A stretch of DNA of 64,000 nt from Haemonchus contortus. Its lineage: Eukaryota > Nematoda > Chromadorea > Rhabditida > Trichostrongylidae. Positions 11,870 through 23,260 of the stretch are shown here, one piece after another (position 1 is the stretch's first letter; each line of letters begins with the position of its first letter). A program made the position numbers and the translations under genes. Below the pieces are notes generated by a model that did no database searches, was not told the DNA's origin, and saw only the letters and a list, made by a program, of their open reading frames with translations. The stretch lies in NCBI GenBank assembly GCA_000469685.2, contig LS997567.1, positions 29,639,023 to 29,703,022 of the forward strand, in the 5' to 3' direction.

Positions 11870-12710
11870 GTGGGAAATTCGACGAGAAAGCCAAACTATC
11901 TTTCTTATTATACATTTCCGTAAATGTCTTATATTTTTATCTGTAAATCCAAATAGTTACATCTGTATTCATCGTCATGCGTTACTTCTAATGCAAGAGT
12001 ATTTTTACAAACTTACCTAAGCTCTTGTAGAATTGCATCAGTATCTGCCTTATGTACAACAATAAGAATCGTCTGTATACCTAAAAGTTATTAATTTGTC
12101 TTAATGCGTTAATCTTTAGCACTGAATATTCATATTCAAACAAAGACAACGTAAGGTCTGCTAGCAAAGGACTTGAATTGAAGAACCCCCACTTTTTGTA
12201 CGATTTGATATTCTGCAAATTTGCAGTAGCTGTTAGATAGTAAGCAATCAATAGAAGAAAAAATCATAGATCATAGACCATTATCCTATATTACAGTTCC
12301 TACCTTGGTGTTATTATATTTATAGAAGTGTGACTTGATAAACGTCAGTATTCTACCAAGGAATACAGCAAAGATTTTATGCTACTATTGCTACTAGCAT
12401 CAGTAATGAATCTAAGCTTTGTAAACACTTTATGTAGTTTAGGAGTGTCGTAAATTATTGGTATAATCATCAAGTCATTATGTACAAATTCATTGTGTCT
12501 ATCGATAACTGAAGTTACTGAAGCTACTATCGTTAACGAGCTTGTAAGGATTAGACCGTATATTTACATATGCCAATTCGTTAACTCTTTGATTAAGTCC
12601 CATCTCCTTCATCACGACATTTAGATGTACGTTTTTGCATATAATACCATAGTTGTTACTAGCCTTATCGAGGGGACAAAAAATGAACTTATGTTGTAGT
12701 TTGACCAATT
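11870..12710 (-). pseudogene. reverse transcriptase of the Penelope-like element
   Basis: Motifs in order on the minus strand are: HKFIFCPLDKASNNYGIICK (about 12,690-12,630); YDTPKLHK and LRFITDASSNSS (12,460-12,398); PLLADLTLSLFEYEYS (12,180-12,121); the catalytic box RYTDD (12,081-12,063); and YNKKDSLAF near 11,905. They fall in different frames with stops between, so this is a relic. The DKxSNN and PKLHK signatures distinguish Penelope-like RT from LINE or LTR RT. Confidence 0.7.
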
Positions 12711-13329
12711 ACCGTTTGAACTCGCTGTCTATAACAGAAGTGGCGCTATTGAGACCTTGTAGGTATAACCTAGATTTGATCTTAGTGAATAGTTTAGTTT
12801 TAATTATGTTGCCAATGTCTTTAAGGATTTTATTCTTTCAACATGTACTTGATTTTGATTACTTTCATATAATCTGCACTAGTATTATTAATCCATTCCA
12901 TAACTGTTCTCTTATTGACATAATCTTCAATTATATACTTACATCCTTTGTCCAAAACCTGTTTAATATTATAATCAGGTATGTATTATGTTTGTATTAC
13001 CTGTTACTATACGTCCATAATGATTATCTACATACGGGATGTAGCGTTGGTCCTGTCTGACAGACACAGCCTTGTCGGGAATAACGTGCGAATGATCATT
13101 GCTAAAATTTCTAAGAACCTCATTATAATCGAATATTATGCTAGAAACGAGGCTTGCATATTTATATATATAACCCTGAACGGTATATAAGGAACATTAG
13201 ATTTGACTTTAAAAACATTGGTAATATCCTTTGAATTAACTATTTGCCCTATACTAACAAAATCCAAAACACCGTGTAAATATTCAGCATGTAGGTGACA
13301 GTAGCTGTCTTTTTTGTAAATTTCACTCC

Positions 13330-13850
13330 TTTCTTGTTGAGCAAATTGAAGTATACATAAAATGACTAGCAACATGAATTTTGTCCTAAGAGGAGTTTGT
13401 GCAAAGAAGGAATCCGAATAACATAAGTTTATTATTTTACGTGACCCTTTTTGTTTTTATCCTGTGAAACGTGTTTACCCCTGTTTTCTTCCAAGTTATC
13501 CGAAATACTAAAGGTAACTTCCATACTATTGCAACCTAGAAATGCTTATACAAGTAGTTACTGACACAACCTTTGTTGACATTATACAAATGATCCTTAA
13601 TGACTTTTTTTGAAGCTTTTGCTTGTTAATCCGACATATTGCATGCCGCATTTATTACAAGAGATACAGTAAATAACGTCAGTACTACTACGATTAACTG
13701 TGCTTTCTACGTAAGTATTAATGTCAAGATCTGTAACGCGTGCTACCATGAAACTACATCCATCGATTACTGAACATTTTCCACAATTTCGTTACAACCT
13801 GGAGGCATAGTGTTGGATAGTATAAAATATGCTTTAGTTATACATATCAA
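13330..13850 (-). pseudogene. GIY-YIG endonuclease domain of the Penelope-like element
   Basis: An uninterrupted stretch of about 55 codons (13,621-13,783) reads CGKCSVIDGC, then IYCISCNKCGMQYVGLTS. This combines the IY/YVG core of GIY-YIG nucleases with the cysteine pairs usual in Penelope-type versions. After stops, a frame at 13,136-13,375 starts LLRTKFMLLVILCILQF, resembling the R(E)KFWI..L.TL segment that closes these domains. The family nuclease nicks target DNA for priming. This copy cannot be expressed intact. Confidence 0.7.
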
Positions 13851-13939
13851 AATCTCGAGCGATTTGCACCACTGAGAAAAGTATTAACCAAAAAGCGTGA
13901 AGTCGTTTTGAGCGCTATTGTATGTATATATGTATTAAC

Positions 13940-15440
13940 ATATGTATGCATATCTTCTTGCTCTCCCTAGCGTCAATCCCGCGCCGTAGCACTTTGTTCG
14001 GCTTTTGTCAGCTATCTCCCCCTTCCATCTAAGGCATCTTCTGCCATTACCTGAGCTTCGGCGAGGACCTCCTTGATCACGTCTCGCAAATACTCGTAGT
14101 CGCTTCCCTTGAGCCTCGAACTCTACTGCCTGTCTTACCGGATGATTTGGTGGTCTACTCAGTACGTGTTGTACCATCCATGCGCTGCTCCCTGATTTTT
14201 AACCGTACAGGAGCTACTTGTATGACCGCTCTGACGCCCTCTTTTCTGATCCGGTCCAGTGGCGCCCGACCGCCAGCCAATTGAAGCATTTTCATCCTAG
14301 CGGAGTGGAGTTGTATTTCATGATTCCTACCTACGGGCCAGTACTCGCTGCTGTAGATCATCACGGGCCTCACCACTATCCTGTACAATTTCCCTTTTAG
14401 CGCCCTTGAGCACGACCGTCGAAGAGGATACCGGTAGACTTCCTCCACTTCATCCATGCCGCGTTTATGCGGGATTTCAAAGCATGGCTTACGCTACCAT
14501 CGGCCGCTAGATCACTCTCCAGGTATCGAAAGTCCTGTACCCTTTCGTTGACTTTCCTGAGTCAGTCTAAGATTGAATCCGTGCACTCCTTGGAGCTGAG
14601 GATTTTAGTTTTTCTCATTTTCAGCCGGAGCCCATTATCCGCCAGCACCTTCTGCCATTTTTGCAGCTTATCCTGGAATCCTTCTCTGCTCTCCGCTATT
14701 AGAGCGATGTCATCAGCGTCGAGGTCTTCAATGGTCCATAAAGCCCGCTTATGATGACATCCGGTGAGAGTAGCAAGAGGAACGGGCTTAGAGCTGATCC
14801 TTGGTGTACTTGAGCGTACTGCTACTGTCGTAGACCCATCGTACATATCTTGATCAGAAAGGTTAGGTGTTCTGGAACGTTCCCCTTTCGAAGCGCTCTC
14901 CAGATGACTTGGCGCGGGAGACGTACGAATGCCTCCTCCAGATCCAAGGAAGCCAGGTAGCAAGGTCTAATCTTTTCTCGATACTTCTCCATTACTTGCT
15001 TCTCTATGAAAACAGCGTCCGTTGTAGACCGCTCTGGTAAGAGCCGAACTGCACCCGTAAGATTTGGATGAGTTCCATCAGTCTTGAGTCGACTAATCTC
15101 TCGCACAGTTTCATTGTGTGAGTAGTCAGCCTGATCAAACTGTAGTTTAAAAATCCATCGTGTTCTCTCTCTCTGCTTGAATATGGGAACGACAGTGCTG
15201 CTCCTCCAGGCATCTGGTATTCCTCCCTTAGTAGTCCTTTGGCGTCCAGAAATCGAATGAGCCACCGAATCCCGTACACCTCAAGCGCATTTCATGCTTT
15301 GATCGGTACCCCAACCGGACCAGTTGCCTTCCCAATTTTCACCTTTCCCATGCTCTGCGCAGCTCGTCCTCTGTCCAGAGTTTAATGGAGCCTATCGAAG
15401 TATTCTTTCCACCTACGCCTGACCTCACCAGACTTCCTCA
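13940..15440 (-). pseudogene. RTE-type LINE reverse transcriptase, decayed
   Basis: Minus-strand frames at 15,279-15,004, 15,265-14,822, 14,963-14,562, 14,457-14,155 and 14,177-13,935 follow one another in the order of an RTE-type LINE RT. The first has HTMKLCERLVDSRL, then LASLDLEEAFVRLPRQV (finger and catalytic-A region). ADDIALIAESREGFQDKLQ carries the catalytic ADD, here preceded by Asp instead of Tyr. KGKLYRIVVRPVMIYSSEYW and FEAQGKRLR belong to the C-terminal region. Frameshifts separate all parts. The N-terminal endonuclease is missing. This family is abundant in strongylid nematodes. Confidence 0.8.
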
Positions 15441-15460
15441 GGATTGCACCCTTTGTGTTC

Positions 15461-15925
15461 TTAACCCTTTCACGACCCTGACAACCGCCGGTGGGTGCCA
15501 CTATGACTGGCGCATGGGACAATGGCACCCAATGTTGGGTGCCATCGTTTTTTCCTTTATCTGCACTTTAAAACTTATTCAATATTCTCATATTCATTAG
15601 CAAACTCCATAGTCTTTATATTCAATATTTCCACGTGAATGTTTCATAGGAGCTTATTTATTACAAACATATATAGTCAATGGAGTCGTACTGAAAAGAT
15701 TGGCAAGATTTGTGTATGTCCTGGAAGCATAGGAAGCAGTACTTTGAATACCTGATTTGCGAATATGTGATCGCGCGGTCGATCTCTTCACCCTCAACTT
15801 CGTTAGGTGTTATATAAAATCCTACTGCTTCCATTATAACTAAATCTAACGAAATCTAACCTACACTGCGTCCAAACCCGAAGTGCAAATCTAAGCCTCA
15901 GTTCAATATAAGACCAGGCAGCTAC
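15461..15925. mobile_element. TTAA piggyBac-like MITE, truncated (copy E2)
   Basis: TTAA at 15,461-15,464 is followed by CCCTTTCACGAC. Palindromes are centred at 15,489.5 and 15,533.5 (TGGCACCCA..TGGGTGCCA type), which puts them 25.5 and 69.5 bp from the TTAA. The interior is the reverse complement of 55,530-55,955, so it is the same subfamily. It stops near 15,925, where another repeat begins, so the far end is lost. Confidence 0.8.
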
Positions 15926-16140
15926 GCACGCTAACGCGTGCGCTGGGGGCTCTAGCCATGAGGGACGGAGACATATGAGCTTCCGATTTCCATTATAGAC
16001 CTTTATCATCTAAGCCCCTTCCCTGACACTTCTGTCGCGGCCGTCATTTTTTTTGATATGTGAAATGGGGCTCAGTGTGGTCATGACGAGTACTCCGATG
16101 TATCCAAATCAAATACCTCTGCAGTCACGGTCGTCTTGAT
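15925..16140 (+). repeat. 5' fragment of the dispersed repeat family
   Basis: It starts ACCAGGCAGCTACGCACGC, with the palindromic GCACGC..GCGTGC block, then 'gggctctagccatgagggac'. This matches the starts at 26,606, 28,150 and (minus) 11,240. Similarity to 28,150-28,310 continues for about 150 bp. Confidence 0.7.
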
Positions 16141-17482
16141 TCACATACAACCTCTTTTCTGGATAGAATTGTTTTGGAAGGAGTACGCTGCGGAACCTGC
16201 AGAAACGCGAGAGAAATGACAGCTGGTTTTTTGCATGTTCTGCTCCGATGAGAAAAGTCTGCCTCGAGTAAATGCGGTTGTATACAGATAGAATTCGGAA
16301 GCTCGTGGGCTTCTTGATGAGAAGAAGTTGAAGAGAAAAAACAAATGCCGTGCGCTACTTACGTGCGACACGCGCTTCGACAGACTTTTTTCTGACTAAA
16401 GGGAGTTCACTATTGAAGAAATGTTGAGATCTCAGAGTATACGTACATTTCAAACTACGAGTGCTGAAGCCGCTGAGAAGAGTCAGATCGCCTCTCATAG
16501 CCATTTCCCCTCTTTTATGATGGTTTGGGCTAGATTCTCTACCATTACAGCGATATCGCAAATTTTGGTCGAGAAAAGTACAAAACTTAATCCGAATTCC
16601 TTCAAGAAAGATTTTTCGAAAGGACGCAGCTGAGGGTCTGAGATTTTTTGAGGGTTACGATCTGAAAACTGCGACGCACTTGCTCACGAATGGGAATAGA
16701 TCAAGAATGGTGCTGAGGAAATGTTTGCGACTTCATCCCAGCTTGTAATCCTCCTACGACCACAGTGTGATTGTGATGGGTCGCTGGATATAGTCCATAA
16801 CGGAGAGGGAAGCCTGAGCATTAAAGGCACTGTTCACGATAATTTTGGGTAATCCAGATTATGATGAAAAATGGACGACAAGATTGAAAATAGTGTGATG
16901 AAGGTGGAGAAACTGCGTGAATCGGTGGTTCCAAAGTGGAAAAAGGCCCCGAAAAACCGTTAAACAGGGGGCAGGACGAGAATGAGACCAGAAAAATGAA
17001 GAAGAGTGGGGCGTTTGGAGGAGCTATACAATGTGTCTCACCGCGTACGTGTGGGTCCTGGTGCGAATAACAGACTATGGTAAGCAAAAATTCATTCACT
17101 GATAAGCATAAGTAAACAAAAAATCCCAGTAACAGCAAAAGTTGCTCACCTTTTTCAGCCTCGAGGAGTAAAAATTGAATAAGGGATCGCGGCAGCAAAA
17201 GGAATAACAGAGGGCAAAAGAATTGGAGAAAAACGTCGTTTCATCACTCCGTTATCAGCTGATTGTGTGTGGGTCCTAGAACGAATAGTTGCAATCTGTA
17301 TTGTCTCGACACTCGTGTGACCGTCTGACGTGACATCGATCGAGAGGCGAGAAGGCCGTTGACGTTCCCGCCCATTGAATTATCGTGAACTGTGCCTTTG
17401 AAACGCACTACTGTTGCTGCTCCTAAGAAATCATCGAAATCATCGTTGTGTTATCACTTCCAACCGTAATTCTTACTATATA
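16141..17482 (+). mobile_element. mariner-type element, old copy split by a MITE
   Basis: Sequence 16,141-16,825 continues at 17,396 after a 570-bp MITE. Both parts match the copy at 17,760-18,470. Decayed transposase is readable on the plus strand: CSDEKSLPRVNAVVY (the SDEK acidic box) near 16,240, and PSFMMVWARFSTITA with ILVEKSTKLNPNSFKK near 16,510-16,600, as in mariner transposases. The termini are missing, with no left inverted repeat seen. Confidence 0.7.
16826..17395. mobile_element. MITE with GGCACnGTTCACGATAA termini
   Basis: Inverted termini are GGCACTGTTCACGATAA and GGCACAGTTCACGATAA, 570 bp apart. It lies inside the mariner copy, whose flanks join to match 18,400-18,450, proving insertion. 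Related copies occur at 53,961-54,622 and (left part only) 32,395-32,558. There is no coding capacity. Superfamily unknown; the target duplication is ambiguous. Confidence 0.8.
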
Positions 17483-19010
17483 CAGGGTGCGCCATAAGTA
17501 TGGCAACAACTTTCGGACGTCCGCAATTCCCTTCTTCGGAGGGTTCTTCTAAAACTGCTCCCTCCCTCAGTTTATGACATACCTAAGCCCACAGATCTAC
17601 TTTGGTGCTCTCAACTCGTCAGATTTCGAAAAACGGTATAGCCTCGCAGAAATTCACCAACCGTTCCGTCTGTGGGCGCATTTGGTAAGCTCTTTTCCGG
17701 GATCGCTACTCGTCTCAACATTTCCCACATGTCAGTCTCTTAAAACGCGATGTGTAGACAGGACAACGACAAACCTAGAAACGGTCGTCTTGTCTCACAT
17801 ACGGTCTCTTTCCCGAATAGAATTGCTTTGGAGGGAGTACGCTGCGGAACCTGCAGAAACGCGATAAAAATGCCTGCAAAATTGATTGTGTGTTCTACTC
17901 CGATGTGAAGAGTCTACCCTGAGTAGATACGGTCGTAGAATACAGATAGAATTCGAAAGCCGTACAAGCTTCTTGACGAGAAGAAGTTGGAGAGGAAAAT
18001 AAATGTGGCCTTAACAAAAGGGTGTTTAGCGTTGGAGAAATATTGAGACCTCAGAGTATACGAATATCTCACACTACCAGTGCTGAAGCCGCTAAGAAAA
18101 GTCAGATCGCCTTCTCCCTCTTTTATGTTGGTTTGGGCTAGAATCTCTACAAACGCAGCGATATCGCGAATTTTGGTGGAGAAAAGTACAAAACTTAATC
18201 CGAACCTCTATAAAAAGGGGTTTTCTAGAAGGATGAAGCTGGGGGTCAAAGATTTTTCATGGGTACGATGTAGAAACTGCGACGCACTTGCTCACGAATG
18301 GGAAAAGATCAAGATTGGTGCTGAGGAAATGATCGCGACTTTATCTCAGCTTGCAATCCTCCTACGGATTTCCCGGACCACAGTGTGGTGGGTTGCTGGA
18401 TATAATCCATAGTGGAAAGGAAAGCCTGCGCTTTAAAATGCAATACTGTGCTGCTTCCTAGAAATCATCGAAAAAAGATTGGGCTGGAGTTTCTCAAATA
18501 ACTCTGCGTGTCACCGTCGATGAGTAGCCGAAGCGTTTTCTCGAGATATAATCACTGCAGGATGGAGATGGTATAGGGGCAAGTGGCGCACTATCTCACA
18601 CGCACGGTCAGGGGTTCGAGTTTCGGATCGATGCCCGCCTAGGCCAACCAAGCCTTCCGTCCCTACAGGGTCGGTCGATTGGTACCAACTCGTCCGGGAG
18701 GGTAAGAAGCACTGACTTGTGTATTGGCTGGCCTCCGCAATTCATTGTGTAGGCCACATACGCACTCATTACGCCACTACGATTCTGAATGGAAGTCGAG
18801 TGCGGGGCGCATCACTCAGACGCGATTGAATAACGCCAAAAGCTTCATCCTTATCCTTATAATTAGTACAGGAGACGGTTATATAAGATGACCGTTTGTT
18901 TTGTAGATGCGATGCATAGTAATAACTCACAAGAACAGCTCATGTATCAATATGAACTGTGGCTTCTGGGGGCCAATTTTTTTTTGTTACCATATTTATG
19001 GCGCACCTTG
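17483..19010 (+). mobile_element. mariner-type element with a SINE inside
   Basis: TA then CAGGGTGCGCCATAAGTATGG at the left; ttgttaccatatttatggcgcacc at the right end. The family is about 1.27 kb. This copy is longer because a SINE-like repeat sits at 18,557-18,860. Transposase remnants include FMLVWARISTNAAISRIL and EKSTKLNPNLYKK near 18,120-18,220. Stops and indels make it inactive. The Tc3-like element follows within a few bases, probably having used the flanking TA as its target. Confidence 0.8.
18557..18860 (+). repeat. tRNA-like SINE family 1, copy a
   Basis: It contains a B-box-like GGGGTTCGAGTTT near 18,612, then 'aggccaaccaagccttc' and a long conserved tail ('gattctgaatggaagtcgag'). 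A reverse-oriented relative lies at 20,935-21,165, with GGTTCGAATCC intact, and a more diverged one near 61,890-62,030. It is placed inside a mariner element. It was probably moved by an RTE-like LINE, but that is inference. Confidence 0.65.
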
Positions 19011-19012
19011 AA

Positions 19013-20447
19013 CAGTGCGTTTCATAAATATAGGGCCACCCTAAATTTTTGCAGTTCCAAGCTTGCAGCGCCTTTTGGAAAGTGCTGCCATAACCAATAG
19101 ATTCCTCATAACGAGAAAACTTAGTACATATTTTGTGGAGAAATTTAACTTTAGAATTGTCGAAATGATTTCCTTGGAAGGTATTCTCACTTCTCATGAG
19201 TATGACTACACATTCTTTAACGAAAAAATTTATTACAACAGAGTGGATGTTAAAACTTCTTAATAATGGGTTGGTCCTCTTCGGCTGTATTGTACTGCTT
19301 TGCTTCGTCGTAGATCTTCTTTACAATGGAGGCCCAGACATTCTCCATTGAATTCAAGTCTGGAGAACGTGCGGGCCACTCGAGAACTGCGATATTTCTA
19401 CTTGCAATCCAATCCGAAGTGGAACGACTGACATGGACAGCCGCGTTATCGTGCATAAAAATCAATGAACGGTGTTGTCGGAGAAGTGGTAAAAGTCGTT
19501 CCTCCTGCACTCTCTGGTATTCTACGGAATCCATACGACCGGCAACAAAAGCAAGTCCAGGCTGTCCAGCCGCAGAAAAGGCGCCCAAAACCATGAGAGA
19601 TCCTCCACCGAAATTACGTCGCTCTAAATTCAAGGGTGCTTTGCGCAGATTCCTCCAATACCCTCTTCTACTGTCAGGTCTAGATTGAAAATTTTTTCGT
19701 CGCTCCAGATTACCTCAAACGTAAAATAAAGATATGGAGTCAAAGACTGGAAAGCGTCGTAATAGCCGCACCTTCGTCCAATCAAATGAGGCATTTTTCA
19801 CGGCGCATTGGAAGCGTGCGACTTTGTGTCGCTCCGATAGTCTTAGGACCCGCCTCATCAACTCTCTGATGATGCTTTCGCTCCGCTGGGTTACCCTCCA
19901 GACAGTGGTTTGCTCACACGAAGCCGCGTTTCAGCGCTTGAATTTGACAAAACACGTCCAATTGCTCTTCCATCTCGGGCAGAGAGCAGCCGTGGTCGGT
20001 CTAGACTATTCTTCTTTCCGTACTGATCAGGATTCCGCAGGTACTCGTTAATGCAGTTGCGTGACCGGCCGATATGAGCGGCAATCCTCTTTCTCGACCA
20101 TCCGGCTTCGAACAGTGCTCTGACTTGAATTTGCTCCTGGTTAGAGAGACGAGTAGCACTAGGCATAGTTACACGAAGGCGAGCAAACTCCTTTACGATC
20201 CCGCATCCCAATTCCCCCTTATGAAAGAAGAGAAACGGAAATTTTTCAAGAGTGGACCCGTATTCAGTGATACACAGAAAATTCGTGCAGGGTAAGTTAT
20301 TTGGGTTATTTGGAGTAGAAAATTTTTCAGAAGACGTTACTAAGGTTTTTCGACATGGGCAATCTACTGGTGATAGCAGCATTTTCTCGACATGCAAATT
20401 TGGAATCACGAAAATTTAGGGTGGTCCTATATTTATGAAACGCAGTG
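19013..20447 (-). mobile_element. Tc3-like transposon (Tc1 family, DD34E)
   Basis: Inverted termini CACTGCGTTTCATAAATATAG (right) and CAGTGCGTTTCATAAATATAG (left), 1,435 bp apart, enclose a minus-strand transposase relic. TA follows the right end. The left neighbour is the end of a mariner element. A second, partial copy lies at 42,348-43,390. Confidence 0.88.
19250..20166 (-). pseudogene. Tc3-like transposase, frameshifted
   Basis: The start is taken as the ATG at 20,166 (MPSATRLSNQEQIQVRAL), which matches the usual N-terminus of Tc3-type proteins, rather than the upstream in-frame ATG at 20,409. A helix-turn-helix region reads GWSRKRIAAHIGRSRNCIN. The middle is out of frame. The catalytic part at 19,633-19,250 shows RRNFGGGSLMVLGAF, the second Asp in MHDNAAVHVS, and the Glu in SPDLNSMENVW 34 residues later (DD34E). 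The protein would bind its termini and excise by cut and paste; this copy is broken. Confidence 0.85.
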
Positions 20448-20711
20448 TATATATGCATATTGCTTCTCATGTACATCTTATTCTTCAATACCATTACTGC
20501 GCGTATATGTATACTTTCCTTTCTATTACCCGTGATATCAGTTGCTAATAATGGCCCGATATAGCCTACCTGAGTAGACCTACTTTGGTTAAAACAAAAA
20601 AAAAACGTAAAGCTTTCAGTTAACAGTTCAAGGCTGATACCGGCTGACCTGACCATGTCGTAGGAGTGCTGATAAGCCATGGCATGTAAGCCATCAAAAA
20701 GCGAAGGCAGG

Positions 20712-20795
20712 CTGTGTCTCGGCAGTATAATGGATAGGCGCATGGTGCCCGGACAGCAGTAGACAAGTTCGGGTTCAAATCCCGTCAGGAACCGA
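20712..20795 (+). repeat. tRNA-derived sequence (SINE head or tRNA pseudogene)
   Basis: An A-box-like TAATGGATAGGCG and a B box GGGTTCAAATCCC with a proper T-arm (CGGG loop CCCG) are spaced as in a tRNA. The acceptor ends do not pair and the anticodon arm is poor, so a functional tRNA is unlikely. It may be the head of a SINE. Confidence 0.5.
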
Positions 20796-20934
20796 AGTTT
20801 CGTCCATATTTCGCCAACCTTATGACATCCTGATTGCCTACATTGTTATACCCAATGTGCGTCTGTTCAGGTAGGGCCTTGGCCTTTTAATAGCTTTTGC
20901 CTAATGTGAGCCATGAAAAACTAGACCCCAAAAG

Positions 20935-21165
20935 TACTCTTGGGACGTTAATCAGTCCCGTCTAAGGTATGCTCCCGCGCATTCGACTTCCATTCAGAAT
21001 TGTAGTGACGTTTTGAAGGCGTACGTAGCAAATACAGTGATTTACGGAAGCCAGCCCAGATCAATGCTTTGATAATCACAGACGAGCCTGGTGCCAATAA
21101 ACCGACTATCGAAGGCTTGGTTGGCCTGGGCGGATCCAGGATTCGAACCCTGTGAGCGGGATAGT
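20935..21165 (-). repeat. tRNA-like SINE family 1, copy b
   Basis: Its reverse complement aligns with 18,600-18,850: B box GGTTCGAATCC near 21,148, then 'aggccaaccaagccttcg', and the 'gaatggaagtcga' tail near 20,985. It lies about 50 bp from a candidate exon on the same strand. Confidence 0.65.
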
Positions 21166-21218
21166 GAGCTACCTGCGACTATTTTAGTTGAAATTCGATT
21201 ACGAACGCAAATCATTAC

Positions 21219-21330
21219 CTTGTCGGTTTCAGCACACTGCTTCTGCATATTTCCAGTAGTTTCCTTAATAAGACCAACAATGAACCGTATATCACGCCCA
21301 GAGCTTCTGAGAACTTCTATATGTCGTTCC
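21219..21330 (-). CDS. candidate internal exon, unknown protein
   Basis: On the minus strand, a canonical nematode-like acceptor (ttccatttcag) precedes an open stretch of about 37 codons starting ERHIEVLRSSGRDIRF. The stretch ends in AAG followed by a gtaatg donor. The peptide is helical and charged, without a family I recognise. Both splice sites and the open frame together make this one of the better host-gene candidates. Confidence 0.5.
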
Positions 21331-21350
21331 TGAAATGGAAATTTTGACAA

Positions 21351-23260
21351 TTATTTTGTATTTCTTACGCTGACTTGATCACAAAATTAATGCCTAATAG
21401 AAAAACTTCGAGCTTTATGTGATTCAATTCGATTCGGTCAAAATACTGCTTTCGACTGTCCACTGTAGGGGATCCGCCCTGAGTTTTTGACTGTTCAGAT
21501 ATCACAAAGGGGTTTCTAACGAAGAAAAAGAAAGTTAGTTCGTTGCAGAGGCCTGCTACGTTGCTGCTACTATTACTAGTCTTACACTTTCACCTAACCA
21601 TTTCTCTGTTCATCACTATGGTAGTAAATTCGTGCTGTGTCAGTCTGTTCTTACCTGGTTTCCTCTGCAAGAGGTACTGTACTGCAGAGTAGTGTAAGGT
21701 ATAATGCTGCACTAAAGCTAAGTGATTGAGTGTACAGGCTACCTCTCGGTATTCACACCAGTTGTAAGCATGCAGTAACACGTCCCTTGCGTGGTTCCAA
21801 GAGGAAGATTGAGTTGGCTAATGCGCAGTTAGGTGGCGCTTTTTGCAATTCAGAGAGCTTGCAAATGTCTTTTATGAGCGAGATCAGTGAAGTCATTCAG
21901 TAGTGATGAAGATTTGTTCTGATAACCGAGAAGATACACTAATTGCGAATGGAACACACAACAGAATACCTGCTTAAGCCTAGGTCACAAGGAGAAGGGG
22001 TGGCCCCGCGATCTGACCTATGTCAGAACAGAGATTGGGCTTTTTGAAGGTCCAAAATTTTGCTTCTTTCCCCCTTGCGCTTCAACCGACATCTTGAAAA
22101 ATCAGCAGGTGAGTTTTGCACGACAGATTCCGTAACTATCTAACTTGTTGGGAACTGTTTGTTAGGAACTTAACATTGGATCCAGCATCCCTTTATATAA
22201 ATTTTTGTTGTCGAGAATTTCGATCTAATCGCTTTGAATCGGATTTTTCTGATGTGAGTAAAAGTGATATAGTCTGTTAGTAAAGTGATATAGTAGTTTT
22301 GAAACAAGATGCAGGGCGAGAAATTTGGCACGCGTAGAATGACTACAGTCAAGTAAAAAAAGAGGGAAAGAGTCAATGAATTTGAACACACGTGAATTGA
22401 GCAGAACTTCGCTCACAAAGTGCGTTGGGTGTTTGTGCGTTTGTTTAACCGAAAATTTGTACTTCCCGTTCTAGTGCATCAAATTTAGATTACACCTAGG
22501 CGACAGGCCATTTCAATAGGAGCAGCGCCCGGCATTAGCTGGGCGACCCTACTGGTTCAAAGATAAACCCAGCTCGAACCGGCTGGCAATTGTGACGGTA
22601 CTGATAGGGTGTCTGGAGAGTTTTGAGAAAATTCAGTTGGTTCCTTCAACACAAAATGACTGCAACGATAAAGTTGGATCAGCGATAAAGATAGTGGCCT
22701 TTCTTGACCACAATTTCTCTCCATCGATAGGACAGGGCACTGATGTCATATCTCCAGAAAGAAGTGAGGCGCGACGCGATGCATTCATCTACTACCTACT
22801 TGTCTTCCTGACGATTGTAGAACTTTTCCCTTCAGAGCCCCCTGTGGGCTAAGCCTGAGTGTCGAAGCGATCAGATTCATAATGGTGAAGCAGAAAGCTG
22901 CGGTAGGCTTGTCGACTGTCGGTAGGTCGATTACTTACTTTGAAAGACGACGTCAAATACCGATTGGCAGCAACATTGATCTATCACCGATGTCCTTTCC
23001 CTGCTATCGAATCTATAGCCTCTCGTTAGCCCGTTCAGGAGCAACATGCTTTCACATTTGAGAGGAATAACTTTCTCAAAATCTGCCGGGACCCTATTAG
23101 TTCCAAAACGAGATGGAAAAATAAGAATTTGGGAAAATTATAAAATTACGATCAATCCGCAGCTAGATACAAAGTCAATATCCGTTATAAAAGCCTGAAG
23201 ACCTTTCTCACACTAATTTAAAGGGGGGAAAAAGGTTCACTAGGTCAGATCTGTCAGGTG
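21351..23260. other. unassigned sequence
   Basis: No element termini or recognised coding. Short frames at 21,590-21,781, 22,170-22,416 and 22,592-22,852 show no motif. Part of the GC-box 'ccccctgtgggct' repeat vocabulary appears near 22,838. Confidence 0.4.

Larger units (their letters stand above)
11640..13870 (-). mobile_element. decayed Penelope-like retroelement, GIY-YIG before RT
   Basis: On the minus strand, conserved pieces occur in one direction in the order GIY-YIG endonuclease (13,850-13,330) and then reverse transcriptase (12,710-11,870). The RT pieces are collinear with Penelope-like RTs: DKASNN, PKLHK..LRFIT, PLLADLTLS, YTDD, YNKKD. Stops and frameshifts make it inactive. Canonical Penelope elements have GIY-YIG at the C-terminus; a permuted N-terminal order is known for the Naiad-type clade. 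Ends are approximate and no terminal repeats were found. Confidence 0.7.

Noticed and set aside
20167..20409. N-terminal extension of the Tc3-like transposase from the ATG at 20,409
   Set aside because: The upstream residues fall in the terminal inverted repeat and leader; family proteins start at the MPSATR-type methionine at 20,166.
20712..20795. Functional tRNA gene
   Set aside because: The T arm and boxes are fine, but the acceptor stem does not pair and the anticodon arm is poor. Called a tRNA-derived repeat.
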